A DNA stretch of 64,000 nucleotides from Ruegeria arenilitoris (lineage in GTDB: Bacteria > Pseudomonadota > Alphaproteobacteria > Rhodobacterales > Rhodobacteraceae): positions 248,001 through 312,000 of the forward strand of contig NZ_WQDA01000004.1 in NCBI RefSeq assembly GCF_013032855.1. The letters are read 5' to 3'. This document shows, piece by piece, positions 37,038-46,937 of this stretch. The notes below the pieces were generated by a model. That model did no database searches. It saw nothing but the letters and a program-made list of their open reading frames with translations, and was not told the origin of the DNA. Numbering within the stretch: position 1 is the first letter of the stretch; every line of letters starts with the position of its first letter. The position numbers and the translations under genes were made by a program.

Positions 37038-38273
37038 ATGCGTTTACTGCTTATTCTGATTGGACTGATCGCGTTTTCCGGCGCAGCGATCGCGCAGGAC
37101 CGAGCCGCGGTCGAGCGGCAGTTTCAGGACTGGTTGCAGCAACAGGTCTGGCCGTTGGCTCGGGCGCAGGGTGTATCGCGCCGCACGTTTTACAGCGCAA
37201 CCGACGGGGTTCGCCTGAATTGGGAACTGCCCGATCTTGTTCCGCCGGGCTCTCCGGCGCGGACGCCCAAAAAGCAAAGGCAAGCCGAGTTCGGGTCCCC
37301 CGGCCGGTATTTCAACGCAAATTCGGTTCAGGGTGCCGCCGCCGGCGGTCGGCGTATGGCCAAGCGTCATGCGGAAACGCTGCGCCGGGTCGAGGAACAG
37401 ACCGGCGTTCCCGCCCGGATCATCCTTGCGGTCTGGGGCCGCGAGAGCGGCTATGGGCAGGTTCCGATCCGGCATAACGCAATCCAGGTGCTGGCCACCA
37501 AGGGGTTCATGAGCACGCGCGCAGAGTATTTCACCGGCGAACTGATCGCCGCGCTGCAGATCGTAGAGGCCGGTCACGTGAACGGCCGCGCGATGAAAAG
37601 CAGCTGGGCCGGCGCGTTGGGCCAGCCCCAATTCATGCCGACCAGCTTTTTGAACCACGCGACCGACGGCAATGCAGACGGCCGGGCCGACATATGGGGG
37701 TCGGCCGACGACACGATCGCATCGATCGGAAACTACCTCGCGCGGCACGGTTGGGTCAGCGGCCGCGATTGGGGGTTCGAGGTGACGGTACCGGCATCTG
37801 TGTCCTGCGCGCTTGAGGGTCCCGATCAGGGTCGCCCGATCCGCGACTGGGTTGCTATGGGCATCACACGCGTCTCGGGCCGCCCCTTCCCCGAACACGA
37901 GCTGCGCGGCGAGGGCTACCTGATGATGCCGGCTGGCCGGAATGGTCCGGCTTTTGTCGTAACGCCCAATTTTTACGTTCTCAAAGACTACAACATGAGC
38001 GATCTCTACGCCTTGTTCGTGGGCCATGTGGGCGATCGCATTCAGTATGGCGTGGGCGATTTCAAAGGGCGCTGGGGCAAGGTGGGCGGTCTGTACCGAT
38101 CGGATATCGCGACCATGCAGCAGGCGTTGATCGCGATGGGGCACGACGTGGGCGGTGCCGACGGGCTCCCGGGATACAAAACCCGCCGGTCGATCGGCCG
38201 CTGGCAGGAAGAAACCAGCAAGCGCCCCACCTGCTTCCCCGAGGCCGGGATGAAGTCGCGGTTGCGTCCCTGA
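37038..38273 (+). CDS. Periplasmic lytic murein transglycosylase (MltB family, SLT_2 plus peptidoglycan-binding domain)
   Basis: 411 residues. A cleavable signal peptide (LLILIGLIAFSGAAIAQ) is followed by the SLT_2 catalytic domain (about 50-325), with the acid Glu in ILAVWGRESGYG, then FMPTSFLNHATDGNADGR and NYLARHGWVSG. A C-terminal peptidoglycan-binding domain is visible in DIATMQQALIAMGHDVGGADG. It cleaves murein glycan strands to anhydro-muropeptides. The ATG at 37038 begins the signal peptide; the frame from 36798 overlaps cyoA and is rejected. Divergent from cyoA. Confidence 0.9.
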   Translation: MRLLLILIGLIAFSGAAIAQDRAAVERQFQDWLQQQVWPLARAQGVSRRTFYSATDGVRLNWELPDLVPPGSPARTPKKQRQAEFGSPGRYFNANSVQGAAAGGRRMAKRHAETLRRVEEQTGVPARIILAVWGRESGYGQVPIRHNAIQVLATKGFMSTRAEYFTGELIAALQIVEAGHVNGRAMKSSWAGALGQPQFMPTSFLNHATDGNADGRADIWGSADDTIASIGNYLARHGWVSGRDWGFEVTVPASVSCALEGPDQGRPIRDWVAMGITRVSGRPFPEHELRGEGYLMMPAGRNGPAFVVTPNFYVLKDYNMSDLYALFVGHVGDRIQYGVGDFKGRWGKVGGLYRSDIATMQQALIAMGHDVGGADGLPGYKTRRSIGRWQEETSKRPTCFPEAGMKSRLRP

Positions 38274-38691
38274 CCGTTGGCGATTCGCCTGATCGGGCGA
38301 AAGCGAGCGGCGAAATTCTGCCGAAACAGATCGCGCCTCGGGCTGCAATCCGAGCGGCTCGGGCACGAAAATATCGCAACGATACACGCCATCGTTACAA
38401 AATTTCAGCGACCACGCGTCACGAAGTTTCTTTCTACCTTTAGGCGATCCGGACTCATGGGAAGGCTTTAACCCTGCCCAAAATAGTGGCACGGTCTCGG
38501 CCAGCGAGAGGAAGCTCTTGCATCCACTTCACCGACTGCAATCCAGAAAGCTGCGACGCAGTGTTCCTTGCGAATTGGCACAACCCAAAATTCAAAAGAA
38601 CCGGGTCCCAGCGGATGTCGGGCAACCAGGGCCGCCGGACGCCATCCCATATGGATGCGCAGACCGCCGCCACAATAATTGGGAGAAGATC
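38274..38691 (+). other. 418-base non-coding region before the peptide-transport operon
   Basis: No supportable ORF. A weak 6-base stem (TTCGCC/GGCGAA, 38284-38301) lies just after the transglycosylase gene without a T-run. The rest presumably contains the promoter and a long leader for oppA; no riboswitch was recognised. Confidence 0.4.
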
Positions 38692-40320
38692 ATGAACACC
38701 ATCCTTCGAAACTCGGTGGCGGGCCTGCTGTGCTCGACCTTCATCACCGGAGCCGCGCTGGCCGCGGGCACCCATCCGGTCACCGGCGAGCCGCTGGCCG
38801 ATGACCAGACCTTCGTCTACCGCGTGCTGGACGAGCACAGCTCGGTCGACCCGCAGGTGGTCGAGGACGTGTCGGGCGCCGAGATTGTCCGCGACCTGTT
38901 CGAAGGTCTGATGAACCAGGACGAAGACGGCAACCTGGTTCCGGGCGTGGCCACCGGCTATACCACCAACGAAACTAAGGACGTTTACACCTTCACCCTG
39001 CGCGACAACGCCAAGTGGTCGAACGGCGATCCGGTCACCGCACATGATTTCGTTTTTGCGTGGAAACGCGCCGTCGATCCGGCCCTGTCCTCGCCCTATG
39101 CCTGGTTCATGGAACTGATGTCGATCGAGAACGCCGCCGAGATCATCGCGGGCGACAAGCCGGTCGACGACCTGGGCGTCAAGGCGATCGACGACCACAC
39201 GCTGGAAGTGAAACTGAGCGCGCCGCTGCCCTATTTCCCGCAGATGACCACGCACTCGACCACCTTCCCAGCCCCGCAGAAGGTCATCGAGCAGTTCGGC
39301 GATGAATGGACCAAGCCCGGCAACATCGTCTCGAACGGCGCCTATGTCCTGACCGAGCACCTGCCCAACGAACGCTCGGTGCGCGAGCGCAACCCGATGT
39401 ACTGGGACAACGACAACACCATCATCGACAAGGTCGTGGCGCTGGTCATCAACGATGAAAACGTGGCCCTGACCCGCTATCTGGCCGGTGAGCTGGACCG
39501 CACCGAGGTGCCCGCAGGCCAGTTTCCGCGCCTGAAGAAAGAATACCCGAACGAGGCGATCAGCTTCCCGCGCCTGTGCAACTACTACTACACGTTCAAC
39601 CTGTCCGACGGCGGCCCCGAGGCCTTCAAGGACCCGAACGTGCGTCAGGCCCTGTCGCTGGCGGTTGACCGCAAGATCATCACCGAGAACATCCTGGCCG
39701 GCGGTCAGCCCGAAGCCTATACCTTCGTGCCCGAAGCCACCGCAGGGTTCACCCCGCCGGTCGTGGAAATGGCGTCGATGACGCAAGCCGAGCGCGACGA
39801 GCTGGCCAAGGAACTGCTGGCCGAGGCCGGATACGGTCCCGACAACCCGCTGAGCTTCGCGATGGTCTACAACACCTCCGAGGCGCACAAGAAAGTCGCC
39901 GTGGCCCTTAGCCAGATGTGGAAGCAGAAGCTGGGTGCCCAGGTCGAGCTGGCCAACATGGAATGGAAGATCTTCCTGGAAGAGCGCGGCAACCAGAACT
40001 TTGAACTGGCCCGCGGCGCATGGTGCGGCGACTACAACGAAGCCTCGACCTTCCTGGACCTGCTGCAGTCGGATTCCGGCTATAACGACGGCAAGTACAA
40101 CAATGCCAAGGTCGACGAGCTGCTGGCTCAGGCCAAAACCTCAGACGATCCGGCCCCGCTGTACACCGAGGTTGAGCGGATCATCGCACAGGAAACCCCT
40201 GTGATCCCGATCTACCACTACGCCGGTGTCTACATGATGGACAGCGACGTGGGGAACTGGCCGGTGAACAACGTCGAGCAGAACTGGTACTCGAAGAACC
40301 TCTACAAGATCGCCGAGTAA
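38692..40320 (+). CDS. oppA: Oligopeptide ABC transporter substrate-binding protein
   Basis: 542 residues, SBP family 5 (OppA/DppA). A signal peptide of about 26 residues ends in GAALAAG; VLDEHSSVDPQ then starts the mature protein and LRDNAKWSNGDPVTAHDF is the family signature. Similarity to OppA/MppA and to periplasmic murein-peptide receptors suggests oligopeptides as substrate. GGGAGAAG lies seven bases before the ATG. It heads oppABC-DF; a stable hairpin follows the stop and probably sets its higher expression over the permease genes. Confidence 0.9.
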   Translation: MNTILRNSVAGLLCSTFITGAALAAGTHPVTGEPLADDQTFVYRVLDEHSSVDPQVVEDVSGAEIVRDLFEGLMNQDEDGNLVPGVATGYTTNETKDVYTFTLRDNAKWSNGDPVTAHDFVFAWKRAVDPALSSPYAWFMELMSIENAAEIIAGDKPVDDLGVKAIDDHTLEVKLSAPLPYFPQMTTHSTTFPAPQKVIEQFGDEWTKPGNIVSNGAYVLTEHLPNERSVRERNPMYWDNDNTIIDKVVALVINDENVALTRYLAGELDRTEVPAGQFPRLKKEYPNEAISFPRLCNYYYTFNLSDGGPEAFKDPNVRQALSLAVDRKIITENILAGGQPEAYTFVPEATAGFTPPVVEMASMTQAERDELAKELLAEAGYGPDNPLSFAMVYNTSEAHKKVAVALSQMWKQKLGAQVELANMEWKIFLEERGNQNFELARGAWCGDYNEASTFLDLLQSDSGYNDGKYNNAKVDELLAQAKTSDDPAPLYTEVERIIAQETPVIPIYHYAGVYMMDSDVGNWPVNNVEQNWYSKNLYKIAE

Positions 40321-40338
40321 TCATCATCCTTTGATCGC

Positions 40339-40369
40339 GCCCTGCCCCGGACATGCTCTGGGGCAGGGC
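40339..40369 (+). terminator. Intercistronic hairpin between oppA and oppB
   Basis: GCCCTGCCCC pairs perfectly with GGGGCAGGGC across an 11-base loop that can itself add three pairs. There is no T-run, so it more likely protects the oppA mRNA 3' end or attenuates than ends transcription, a common arrangement behind binding-protein genes. Confidence 0.75.
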
Positions 40370-40388
40370 CAATAATTGGGGGCATGAA

Positions 40389-41312
40389 ATGCTTGCCTAT
40401 GTCATCCGGCGACTGCTGATCGCCGTTCCGACGATCCTGTTGCTGATCGTCGCCAGTTTCTTTCTGATGCACTTCGCGCCCGGCGGGCCCTTCACCTCGG
40501 AGCGGCCGTTGCCGCCGCAGGTTCTGGCCAATATCGAGGCGCGCTACGGGCTGGACCAGCCGCTGTGGAAACAGCTGTGGGATTACCTGTACAACATCGT
40601 GGTGCATTTCGATTTCGGCCCGTCCTTCAAGTTCAAGGACCGTGACGTGAACGACATCATCGCGCAGGGCTTTCCGATTTCGCTGACCTACGGGATGCTG
40701 TCCTTCATCGTGGCCACGCTGGTGGGCGTCGGGCTGGGCATCGCCGCCGCGATCCGCCACAACAGCTGGATCGATTATTTCGCCGTGGGTCTGGGCATCG
40801 CCGCGCAAGCGCTGCCGAACTTCATCATGGGCCCGATCCTGATCCTGACCTTCACCCTGTGGCTGGGCTGGCTGCCGGGCGGCGGCTGGAACGGGGGCCA
40901 ATGGCAATATTTGATCATGCCCGTCATTGCGCTTGCGACGTCGTACATGGGCTCGATCGCGCGGATCACGCGGTCGTCGATGCTCGAGGTTCTGAATTCG
41001 AACTTCATCCGCACCGCGCGGGCCAAGGGCCTGCCCACCCGCACCGTGATCTGGCGCCATGCGCTGAAACCCACGCTGCTGCCGGTGGTGTCCTACCTGG
41101 GGCCGGTCTTCGTCTATGTGCTGACCGGTTCGGTGTTTGTGGACATCTATTTCTCGACCGGCGGGCTGGGGCAGGCCTATGTGGGTTCGGCCCTGTCGCG
41201 CGACTATGCGGTGCTGCTGGGGGTCACGATCCTCTATGGCGTGCTGACCGTTCTGGTGAACCTGCTGACCGACCTGGCTTATGCCTGGTTCGATCCGAAA
41301 ATCCGTTACTGA
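40389..41312 (+). CDS. oppB: Peptide ABC transporter permease OppB
   Basis: 307 residues, six membrane helices, starting MLAYVIRRLLIAVPTILLL as OppB/DppB proteins do. The periplasmic loop has FAPGGPFTSERPLPP and the coupling motif is EVLNSNFIRTARAKGLP. It forms half of the inner-membrane channel. ATG at 40389 follows GGGGGC; the frame from 40353 lies over the hairpin. Twelve bases separate it from oppC. Confidence 0.93.
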   Translation: MLAYVIRRLLIAVPTILLLIVASFFLMHFAPGGPFTSERPLPPQVLANIEARYGLDQPLWKQLWDYLYNIVVHFDFGPSFKFKDRDVNDIIAQGFPISLTYGMLSFIVATLVGVGLGIAAAIRHNSWIDYFAVGLGIAAQALPNFIMGPILILTFTLWLGWLPGGGWNGGQWQYLIMPVIALATSYMGSIARITRSSMLEVLNSNFIRTARAKGLPTRTVIWRHALKPTLLPVVSYLGPVFVYVLTGSVFVDIYFSTGGLGQAYVGSALSRDYAVLLGVTILYGVLTVLVNLLTDLAYAWFDPKIRY

Positions 41313-41324
41313 GGGGGCTGGCAA

Positions 41325-42254
41325 ATGCTTGGAAAATCTCAGAAAGCCGCCCATCTGGCCGAAGACATCACCGATTACACGGTCATTCAGGGACGTTCGC
41401 TTTGGCAGGACGCGCGGATGCGTTTTGTCCGCAACAAGGCCGCCATGGCCAGCGTGTTCATCCTGGGCCTGATCGTTCTGTTCACGATCATCGGGCCCTA
41501 CTTTGCCGTCTGGAGCAACGAGGAAATCGACTGGAACGTCATGGGCGACGTGGCCGGCATGGGAATGCCGTCCATCGAGACAGGGCACTATTTCGGCGTC
41601 GACGATCTGGGGCGCGACCTGTACAGCCGGGTCATCCAGGCCACCACAACCTCGTTGCTGGTGGGTCTGATCGGGGCGGCCACCGCGCTGATCGTGGGCA
41701 CGTGCTATGGCATCGCCGCCGGATATATCGGCGGGCGCGTCGACGGCGTGATGATGCGCTTCGTCGACATCCTGCTGGCCATTCCGGCCACGCTGGTCAT
41801 CATCCTGCTGCTGGTCGTGGCGGGGCGGTCGTTCTTCATGCTGTTCATCGCGCTAGGTGCGGTGGGCTGGCTGACCATGGCGCGGATCGTGCGCGGCCAG
41901 ACCCTGACCCTGAAGAACCGCGAGTTCATCGAGGCCGCCCGCGCCGCCGGTGTCAGCGAGTTCACCATCATGTACCGCCACATCCTGCCCAACCTGCTGG
42001 GCGTTGTGATCGTCTATGCTTCGCTGCTGGTGCCCGAGATGATCCTGACGGAGAGCTTCATCTCGTTCCTGGGGCTGGGGATTTCCGAGCCCTATACCTC
42101 GTTGGGTCGTCTGATCGCCGAGGGCGCTGGAACCATGGGTTACGGCACGTTGTGGCAACTGATGTACCCCCTGGCATTTTACGTCACCATCATCATAACG
42201 ATGTTCTTCATCGGCGATGGCCTGCGTGACGCACTGGATCCGAAGGACCGCTGA
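41325..42254 (+). CDS. oppC: Peptide ABC transporter permease OppC
   Basis: 309 residues, six membrane helices plus an N-terminal cytoplasmic segment of OppC type ([20 protein letters not shown]). The periplasmic loop carries [17 protein letters not shown] and the coupling motif is [14 protein letters not shown]. It pairs with OppB. One base separates its stop from the ATPase start. Confidence 0.93.
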   Translation: MLGKSQKAAHLAEDITDYTVIQGRSLWQDARMRFVRNKAAMASVFILGLIVLFTIIGPYFAVWSNEEIDWNVMGDVAGMGMPSIETGHYFGVDDLGRDLYSRVIQATTTSLLVGLIGAATALIVGTCYGIAAGYIGGRVDGVMMRFVDILLAIPATLVIILLLVVAGRSFFMLFIALGAVGWLTMARIVRGQTLTLKNREFIEAARAAGVSEFTIMYRHILPNLLGVVIVYASLLVPEMILTESFISFLGLGISEPYTSLGRLIAEGAGTMGYGTLWQLMYPLAFYVTIIITMFFIGDGLRDALDPKDR

Positions 42255-42255
42255 C

Positions 42256-44061
42256 ATGAGCCTGCTTTCCGTAAAGAACCTGAGCGTTCAGTTCGACACG
42301 TCCGACGGGGTGGTCGAGGCCGTCAAGAACATCAGCTTTGACATCGCGCCGGGCGAATGCCTGGGCATCGTCGGCGAAAGCGGGTCAGGCAAAAGCCAGA
42401 CGTTCATGGCCGCGATGGGGCTGCTGCCGCCGGCGGGCCGGGCCACCGGGTCGGTGCTGCTGAACGGGCAGGAAATTCTGAACCTGCCCGTGAACAAGCT
42501 GAACCAGATCCGCGGCGATGACGTGGGCATGATTTTTCAGGACCCGCTGACTGCCCTGACCCCGCATTTGCGGGTCGGCCAGCAGATGCGCGAAGTCTTG
42601 CAGGTGCACGAAGGCCTGCAGGGTTCGGCCGCGCGGCAACGGTGCCTGGAATGGCTGGACCGCGTGCGCATACCCGAGGCCGCGCGCCGGCTGGACCAGT
42701 TCCCGCACGAGCTGTCGGGCGGGATGCGCCAGCGGGTGATGATCGCCATGTCGATGCTGTGCAATCCCAAACTGCTGATCGCCGACGAACCGACCACCGC
42801 GCTGGACGTGACCGTTCAGGCCGACATCCTGGACCTCATGGTGCGTCTACAAAAGGACGAAGGCACGGCCATCGCCCTGATCACGCATGACATGGGCGTC
42901 GTGGCCCGCATGTGCGACCGGGTGCAGGTCATGCGCCTGGGTGAGTTCGTCGAGGCCGGTGACACGCGCGAGATCTTCCACGCGCCCAAGCACGACTATA
43001 CCCGCACTCTGATCGAGGCCATGCCCCGCATCGACGCGGGCGACGCGCCCAAGGCAGTGGAAACCGACGAGGCGCCGCTGCTGAAGGTCGATGACGTCAA
43101 GGTGCATTTCCCGATCCACGTTCCGGGCGGCATCTTCGGCCGCAAGGTGCCTTTGAAGGCGGTGAACGGCGTCAGCTTTGACATCCGCAAAGGTGAAACC
43201 CTCGGCGTGGTCGGTGAATCGGGCTGCGGCAAGTCCACCCTCGCCCGTGCCGTGCTGCAGCTGATCGAGCCGAGCGCCGGCAATGTCAGCTGGCTGGGCC
43301 ATCCGATCGTCGGGCTGAAACGGGCCGAGCTGAACAAGTACCGTAAGGATCTGCAGATCGTGTTCCAAGACCCGCTGGCCAGCCTGGACCCGCGGATGAC
43401 GATTTCGGCCTCGATCGCGGAACCGCTGAAAACCTATCGCCCCGACCTGACCGAGCGCGAGCGCAAGCAGATGGTCGCCGAGATGATGGAACGGGTCGGC
43501 CTGAACGCCAACATGATCAACCGCTACCCGCACGAGCTGTCGGGCGGCCAGAACCAGCGGGTGGGCATCGCCCGGGCGATGATCAACAAGCCCAAGCTGA
43601 TCATCTGCGACGAGGCGGTCTCGGCGCTGGACGTGTCGATTCAGGCGCAGATCGTGCAGCTGCTGAAGGAACTGCAGCAGGAATTCGGCCTGTCGATGAT
43701 CTTCATCAGCCACGACCTGTCGGTGGTGCGCGCGGTGTCGAACCGGATCATGGTTCTGTATCTGGGTCGCATCGTCGAGCTGGGCGATGGCGAGGTGATC
43801 TGCGCGAACCCGGTTCATCCCTACACGCAATCGCTGATCTCGGCGGTTCCGATCCCGGACCCGGATGTCGAGCGCAGCCGCCAGCGGCTGAAACTGCCCG
43901 GCGAACTGCCCTCGCCCATGGATCCCAAGGCAGCGCTGCGGTTCCTGCCCAGCCGTCTGGCGGCGGGTCAGACCGACTATGTTCCCGCGCTCAGCGAGAT
44001 TGCGCCTGGGCACTTCGTGGCCGAGCATGATCCGCTGGAAGCGATCATGGCAAACGCTTGA
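42256..44061 (+). CDS. Fused dual-ATPase subunit of the peptide transporter (OppD-OppF)
   Basis: 601 residues with two complete ABC domains: Walker A GESGSGKS near residue 38 and GESGCGKS near 320, signatures ELSGGMRQR and ELSGGQNQR, Walker [14 protein letters not shown] and [13 protein letters not shown]. Each has the oligopeptide C-terminal extension ([16 protein letters not shown] in the second). Many transporters have separate oppD and oppF genes; here they are one polypeptide, as in YejF/GsiA-like systems. The second Walker B has DEAVSALD, a common OppF form. The gene ends just before a strong hairpin. Confidence 0.92.
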   Translation: MSLLSVKNLSVQFDTSDGVVEAVKNISFDIAPGECLGIVGESGSGKSQTFMAAMGLLPPAGRATGSVLLNGQEILNLPVNKLNQIRGDDVGMIFQDPLTALTPHLRVGQQMREVLQVHEGLQGSAARQRCLEWLDRVRIPEAARRLDQFPHELSGGMRQRVMIAMSMLCNPKLLIADEPTTALDVTVQADILDLMVRLQKDEGTAIALITHDMGVVARMCDRVQVMRLGEFVEAGDTREIFHAPKHDYTRTLIEAMPRIDAGDAPKAVETDEAPLLKVDDVKVHFPIHVPGGIFGRKVPLKAVNGVSFDIRKGETLGVVGESGCGKSTLARAVLQLIEPSAGNVSWLGHPIVGLKRAELNKYRKDLQIVFQDPLASLDPRMTISASIAEPLKTYRPDLTERERKQMVAEMMERVGLNANMINRYPHELSGGQNQRVGIARAMINKPKLIICDEAVSALDVSIQAQIVQLLKELQQEFGLSMIFISHDLSVVRAVSNRIMVLYLGRIVELGDGEVICANPVHPYTQSLISAVPIPDPDVERSRQRLKLPGELPSPMDPKAALRFLPSRLAAGQTDYVPALSEIAPGHFVAEHDPLEAIMANA

Positions 44062-44067
44062 TCCTGT

Positions 44068-44095
44068 CCCCGAAGCCGGACAACCGGCTTCGGGG
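44068..44095 (+). terminator. Terminator-like hairpin after the opp operon
   Basis: A perfect 12-base stem, CCCCGAAGCCGG with CCGGCTTCGGGG, encloses the loop ACAA and begins six bases after the ATPase stop. There is no clear T-run, so termination efficiency is uncertain. The remaining 184 bases before galU carry AT-richer promoter-like sequence. Confidence 0.75.
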
Positions 44096-44279
44096 CGCTT
44101 GCCCGTTAGGGCAGTGTTATTGGGACTGGGTGTTTTGACTTTGCCATGACCAGATGGCACCCTTCGGTCGTTTTCGGCCTGTTTTTTCGGGCATCATTGA
44201 TTGATCCGGTTTCGCAGCCTAAGAGGAAGCCCCGGATGCACCACATCCGCCGGCTAAGTTTTTGAAATTGAGAGGTCAC

Positions 44280-45173
44280 ATGTCACGCAAGGTCACCAAG
44301 GCGATTTTCCCTGTCGCAGGATTGGGCACCCGGTTTCTTCCGGCAACGAAATCCGTTCCGAAGGAAATCATGACGCTGGTTGACCGGCCTCTCGTTCAAT
44401 ATGCCATCGACGAAGCCCGCGCTGCGGGTATTACCGAGTTCATCTTCGTCACATCACGCGGGAAATCGGCGCTCGAAGACTATTTCGACCACAATCTCGT
44501 GCTGGAGCAGGAGCTGAAGGCCAAAGGCAAGGATGATTTGCTGGAGGTTCTCGAGAACACCAACATGGAAAGCGGTGCTATCGCCTATATCCGCCAACAC
44601 AAGGCATTGGGCTTGGGACACGCCGTCTGGTGCGCCCGCCGTCTGATCGGCGATGAACCCTTTGCGGTCATGCTGCCGGACGACGTTATTGCGGCCGACA
44701 AACCCTGCCTGCAGCAGATGGTCGAGGCTTATGAGGAAACCGGCGGCAACATGGTCGCCGCGATGGAGGTCGCACCCGAAAAAACCAGCTCGTACGGGAT
44801 ACTGGACGCCGCCGACAGTTCCGGCAAGGTGATCCGCGCCCGCGGCATGGTTGAAAAGCCCAAGGCCGACGAGGCACCGTCGAACATGGCAGTGATCGGT
44901 CGATACATTTTGGGGCCGTCGGTGCTGTACAACCTCAATCAGATGAAGAAAGGCAGCGGCGGAGAGATCCAGCTGACCGATGCCATCGCCGAAGACATCG
45001 GCAACGGTGTCCCCGTTTTCGGATACCGCTTTGATGGTCAACGCTTCGACTGCGGATCAAAAGCGGGCTTCCTACAGGCCACCGTGGCCTTTGCCCTGGC
45101 CCGGAATGACCTGCGCGACGACCTGAGCGCCTATCTGAATGATATTGTTGCCACAGGTCGGGCTGCCCAATAA
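44280..45173 (+). CDS. galU: UTP-glucose-1-phosphate uridylyltransferase
   Basis: 297 residues, nucleotidyltransferase with KAIFPVAGLGTRFLPATKS (about 7-25), ESGAIAYIRQHKALGLGHAV in the middle and VEKPKADEAPSN. It makes UDP-glucose from UTP and glucose-1-phosphate, the precursor of UDP-glucuronate (ugd, 50.3 kb) and of surface polysaccharides. The ATG at 44280 follows AGAGG by five bases. manC follows after 72 bases on the same strand, possibly co-transcribed. Confidence 0.95.
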   Translation: MSRKVTKAIFPVAGLGTRFLPATKSVPKEIMTLVDRPLVQYAIDEARAAGITEFIFVTSRGKSALEDYFDHNLVLEQELKAKGKDDLLEVLENTNMESGAIAYIRQHKALGLGHAVWCARRLIGDEPFAVMLPDDVIAADKPCLQQMVEAYEETGGNMVAAMEVAPEKTSSYGILDAADSSGKVIRARGMVEKPKADEAPSNMAVIGRYILGPSVLYNLNQMKKGSGGEIQLTDAIAEDIGNGVPVFGYRFDGQRFDCGSKAGFLQATVAFALARNDLRDDLSAYLNDIVATGRAAQ

Positions 45174-45245
45174 GCGGCGGTCCTTCACCCACCCTGTGAT
45201 GACTGCGATAAAACGTCAGAAAACCAGCCGAAAAGCCCATTCGTC

Positions 45246-46682
45246 ATGACCACCATCTATCCTGTCATTCTGTGCGGCGGCTCCGGAACCCGGCTTTGGC
45301 CGCTGTCCCGAAAAAGCTATCCCAAACAGTTCGTGCCTCTAGTCGGAAACAGCAGCCTGTTGCAGGACTGTGCGGACAGGATGCGAGGGCCCAAGGACGC
45401 ACCGTACGCCAAGCCCCTGATACTCACCAATGAATCGTTCCGCTTCATCGTCACCGAGCAGCTTACCGCCATTGGTGTCGACCCGGGTCCGATCCTTATT
45501 GAGCCTGAGGGCCGCAACACGGCTCCGGCGGTCTTGGCGGCCGCGCTTTACCTGTCCAAGGTAGACCCGGATGCTTTGATGCTGGTGGCGCCGTCCGATC
45601 ACGTCGTTCCCGACAAATCCGCGTTCCACGCGGCGGTTTCGCAAGGTGTGACCGCCATCGAGAGGGACCGCCATCTGGTGACGTTCGGGATCACTCCGGA
45701 CCGGCCGGAAACCGGATATGGATATCTGAAGTTAAGCGCTGCGCCCGACGCGACAGGTGCTGCGGTCGCATTGGACCGTTTCGTTGAAAAGCCCGATCTG
45801 GATCGGGCCAAGGCCATGATTTCCGATGGCAGTTACCTGTGGAATTCCGGCATTTTCCTGTTTGCGGTGCGCGACATCATCGCTGCGTTCCAGGATCATG
45901 CACCCAATTTGTTGCCGCCGGTTCAGACTGCCGTCGAGGACGCGAAGGCCGATCTTGGCTTTCTGCGACTGGACGCATTGGCCTGGGGGAAAGTCGAAGA
46001 CATTTCGATCGACTACGCGGTCATGGAACGGGCCAAAAACCTGAGCGTTGTTCCCTATGCCGCCGGCTGGTCGGATGTCGGCAGCTGGTCGGCCGTCCAG
46101 GAGCTGAGCAGCCCCGACGAAAACGGCGTTGCGACCACCGGTGAGGTGACGACGATCGACTGTAACAACGTGTTGATCCGGTCCGAGTCAGCCTCCCAAG
46201 AAGTCGTGGCCATGGGGCTCGAGAACATGATCGCTGTGGCCATGCCGGATGCCGTTCTGGTGGCCAGCATGGACAAGGCACAGGATGTCAAACAGGCCGT
46301 GGCCGCCCTGAAGGCCAAAGGGGCACCGCAGGCCGAAGCTCTGCCGGTCGACCATCGCCCCTGGGGCTGGTTCGAGAGCCTGGTCGTGGGCGAACGATTC
46401 CAGGTCAAACGGATTCACGTAAACCCCGGCGCGGCCCTGAGCCTGCAGTCCCACCACCACAGGTCCGAGCATTGGATCGTCGTAGAAGGTACCGCCAAGG
46501 TCACGATCGATGACGAGGTTCGTCTGGTCAGCGAAAACCAGTCTGTCTACATCCCCCTTGGCGCGGTTCACCGGATGGAAAACCCCGGCAAGGTGCCTAT
46601 GGTCCTGATCGAGGTCCAGACCGGCGCCTACCTCGGAGAAGACGATATTATCCGGTACGAGGATGTCTACGCCCGCAACTGA
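45246..46682 (+). CDS. manC: Mannose-1-phosphate guanylyltransferase / mannose-6-phosphate isomerase
   Basis: 478 residues, the bifunctional AlgA/ManC/CpsB type. The N-terminal pyrophosphorylase has LCGGSGTRLWPLSRKSYPKQ (about 9-28) and FVEKPDLDRA; the C-terminal cupin has SLQSHHHRSEHWIVVEGTA. It produces GDP-mannose, which Gmd and Fcl (48-50 kb) turn into GDP-L-fucose. A rho-independent terminator follows 97 bases after the stop. Confidence 0.94.
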   Translation: MTTIYPVILCGGSGTRLWPLSRKSYPKQFVPLVGNSSLLQDCADRMRGPKDAPYAKPLILTNESFRFIVTEQLTAIGVDPGPILIEPEGRNTAPAVLAAALYLSKVDPDALMLVAPSDHVVPDKSAFHAAVSQGVTAIERDRHLVTFGITPDRPETGYGYLKLSAAPDATGAAVALDRFVEKPDLDRAKAMISDGSYLWNSGIFLFAVRDIIAAFQDHAPNLLPPVQTAVEDAKADLGFLRLDALAWGKVEDISIDYAVMERAKNLSVVPYAAGWSDVGSWSAVQELSSPDENGVATTGEVTTIDCNNVLIRSESASQEVVAMGLENMIAVAMPDAVLVASMDKAQDVKQAVAALKAKGAPQAEALPVDHRPWGWFESLVVGERFQVKRIHVNPGAALSLQSHHHRSEHWIVVEGTAKVTIDDEVRLVSENQSVYIPLGAVHRMENPGKVPMVLIEVQTGAYLGEDDIIRYEDVYARN

Positions 46683-46778
46683 TCCTGGCTGAACACCTCG
46701 GCTCCGGTCGCCAACGGTTCACGCTTTGGGCGTACAGGTCAGAATCAGCTGACCGACCTCCATACTAAAAATATCCAC

Positions 46779-46805
46779 AGCCGCCCCAAAAGGGCGGCTT
46801 TGTTT
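46779..46805 (+). terminator. Rho-independent terminator downstream of manC
   Basis: AGCCGCCC, loop CAAAA, GGGCGGCT, then TTTGTTT: an 8-base GC-rich stem with a T-run on the plus strand. It ends galU-manC transcription and isolates the next gene. The remaining bases to 46937 hold only that gene's leader. Confidence 0.88.
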
Positions 46806-46937
46806 CGTATTTGGAAATCCACAAGTAACCAAATCCTTTTTGTGTCGTTCGCACGTGAAAGCGGGGATTCATCCCATCCGCGGCAGGGTGGCGCGCAGCG
46901 AATTCCGTGAATCGATGGCCCAAGGAGGATCCCGCCC

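Noticed and set aside
38490-38515. Sigma-54 promoter suggested by TGGCACGG
   Set aside because: The downstream GC element does not match TTGC at the right distance.
38486-38695. Small 69-residue ORF before oppA
   Set aside because: No ribosome site, no recognisable domain, overlaps the oppA start; composition looks random.
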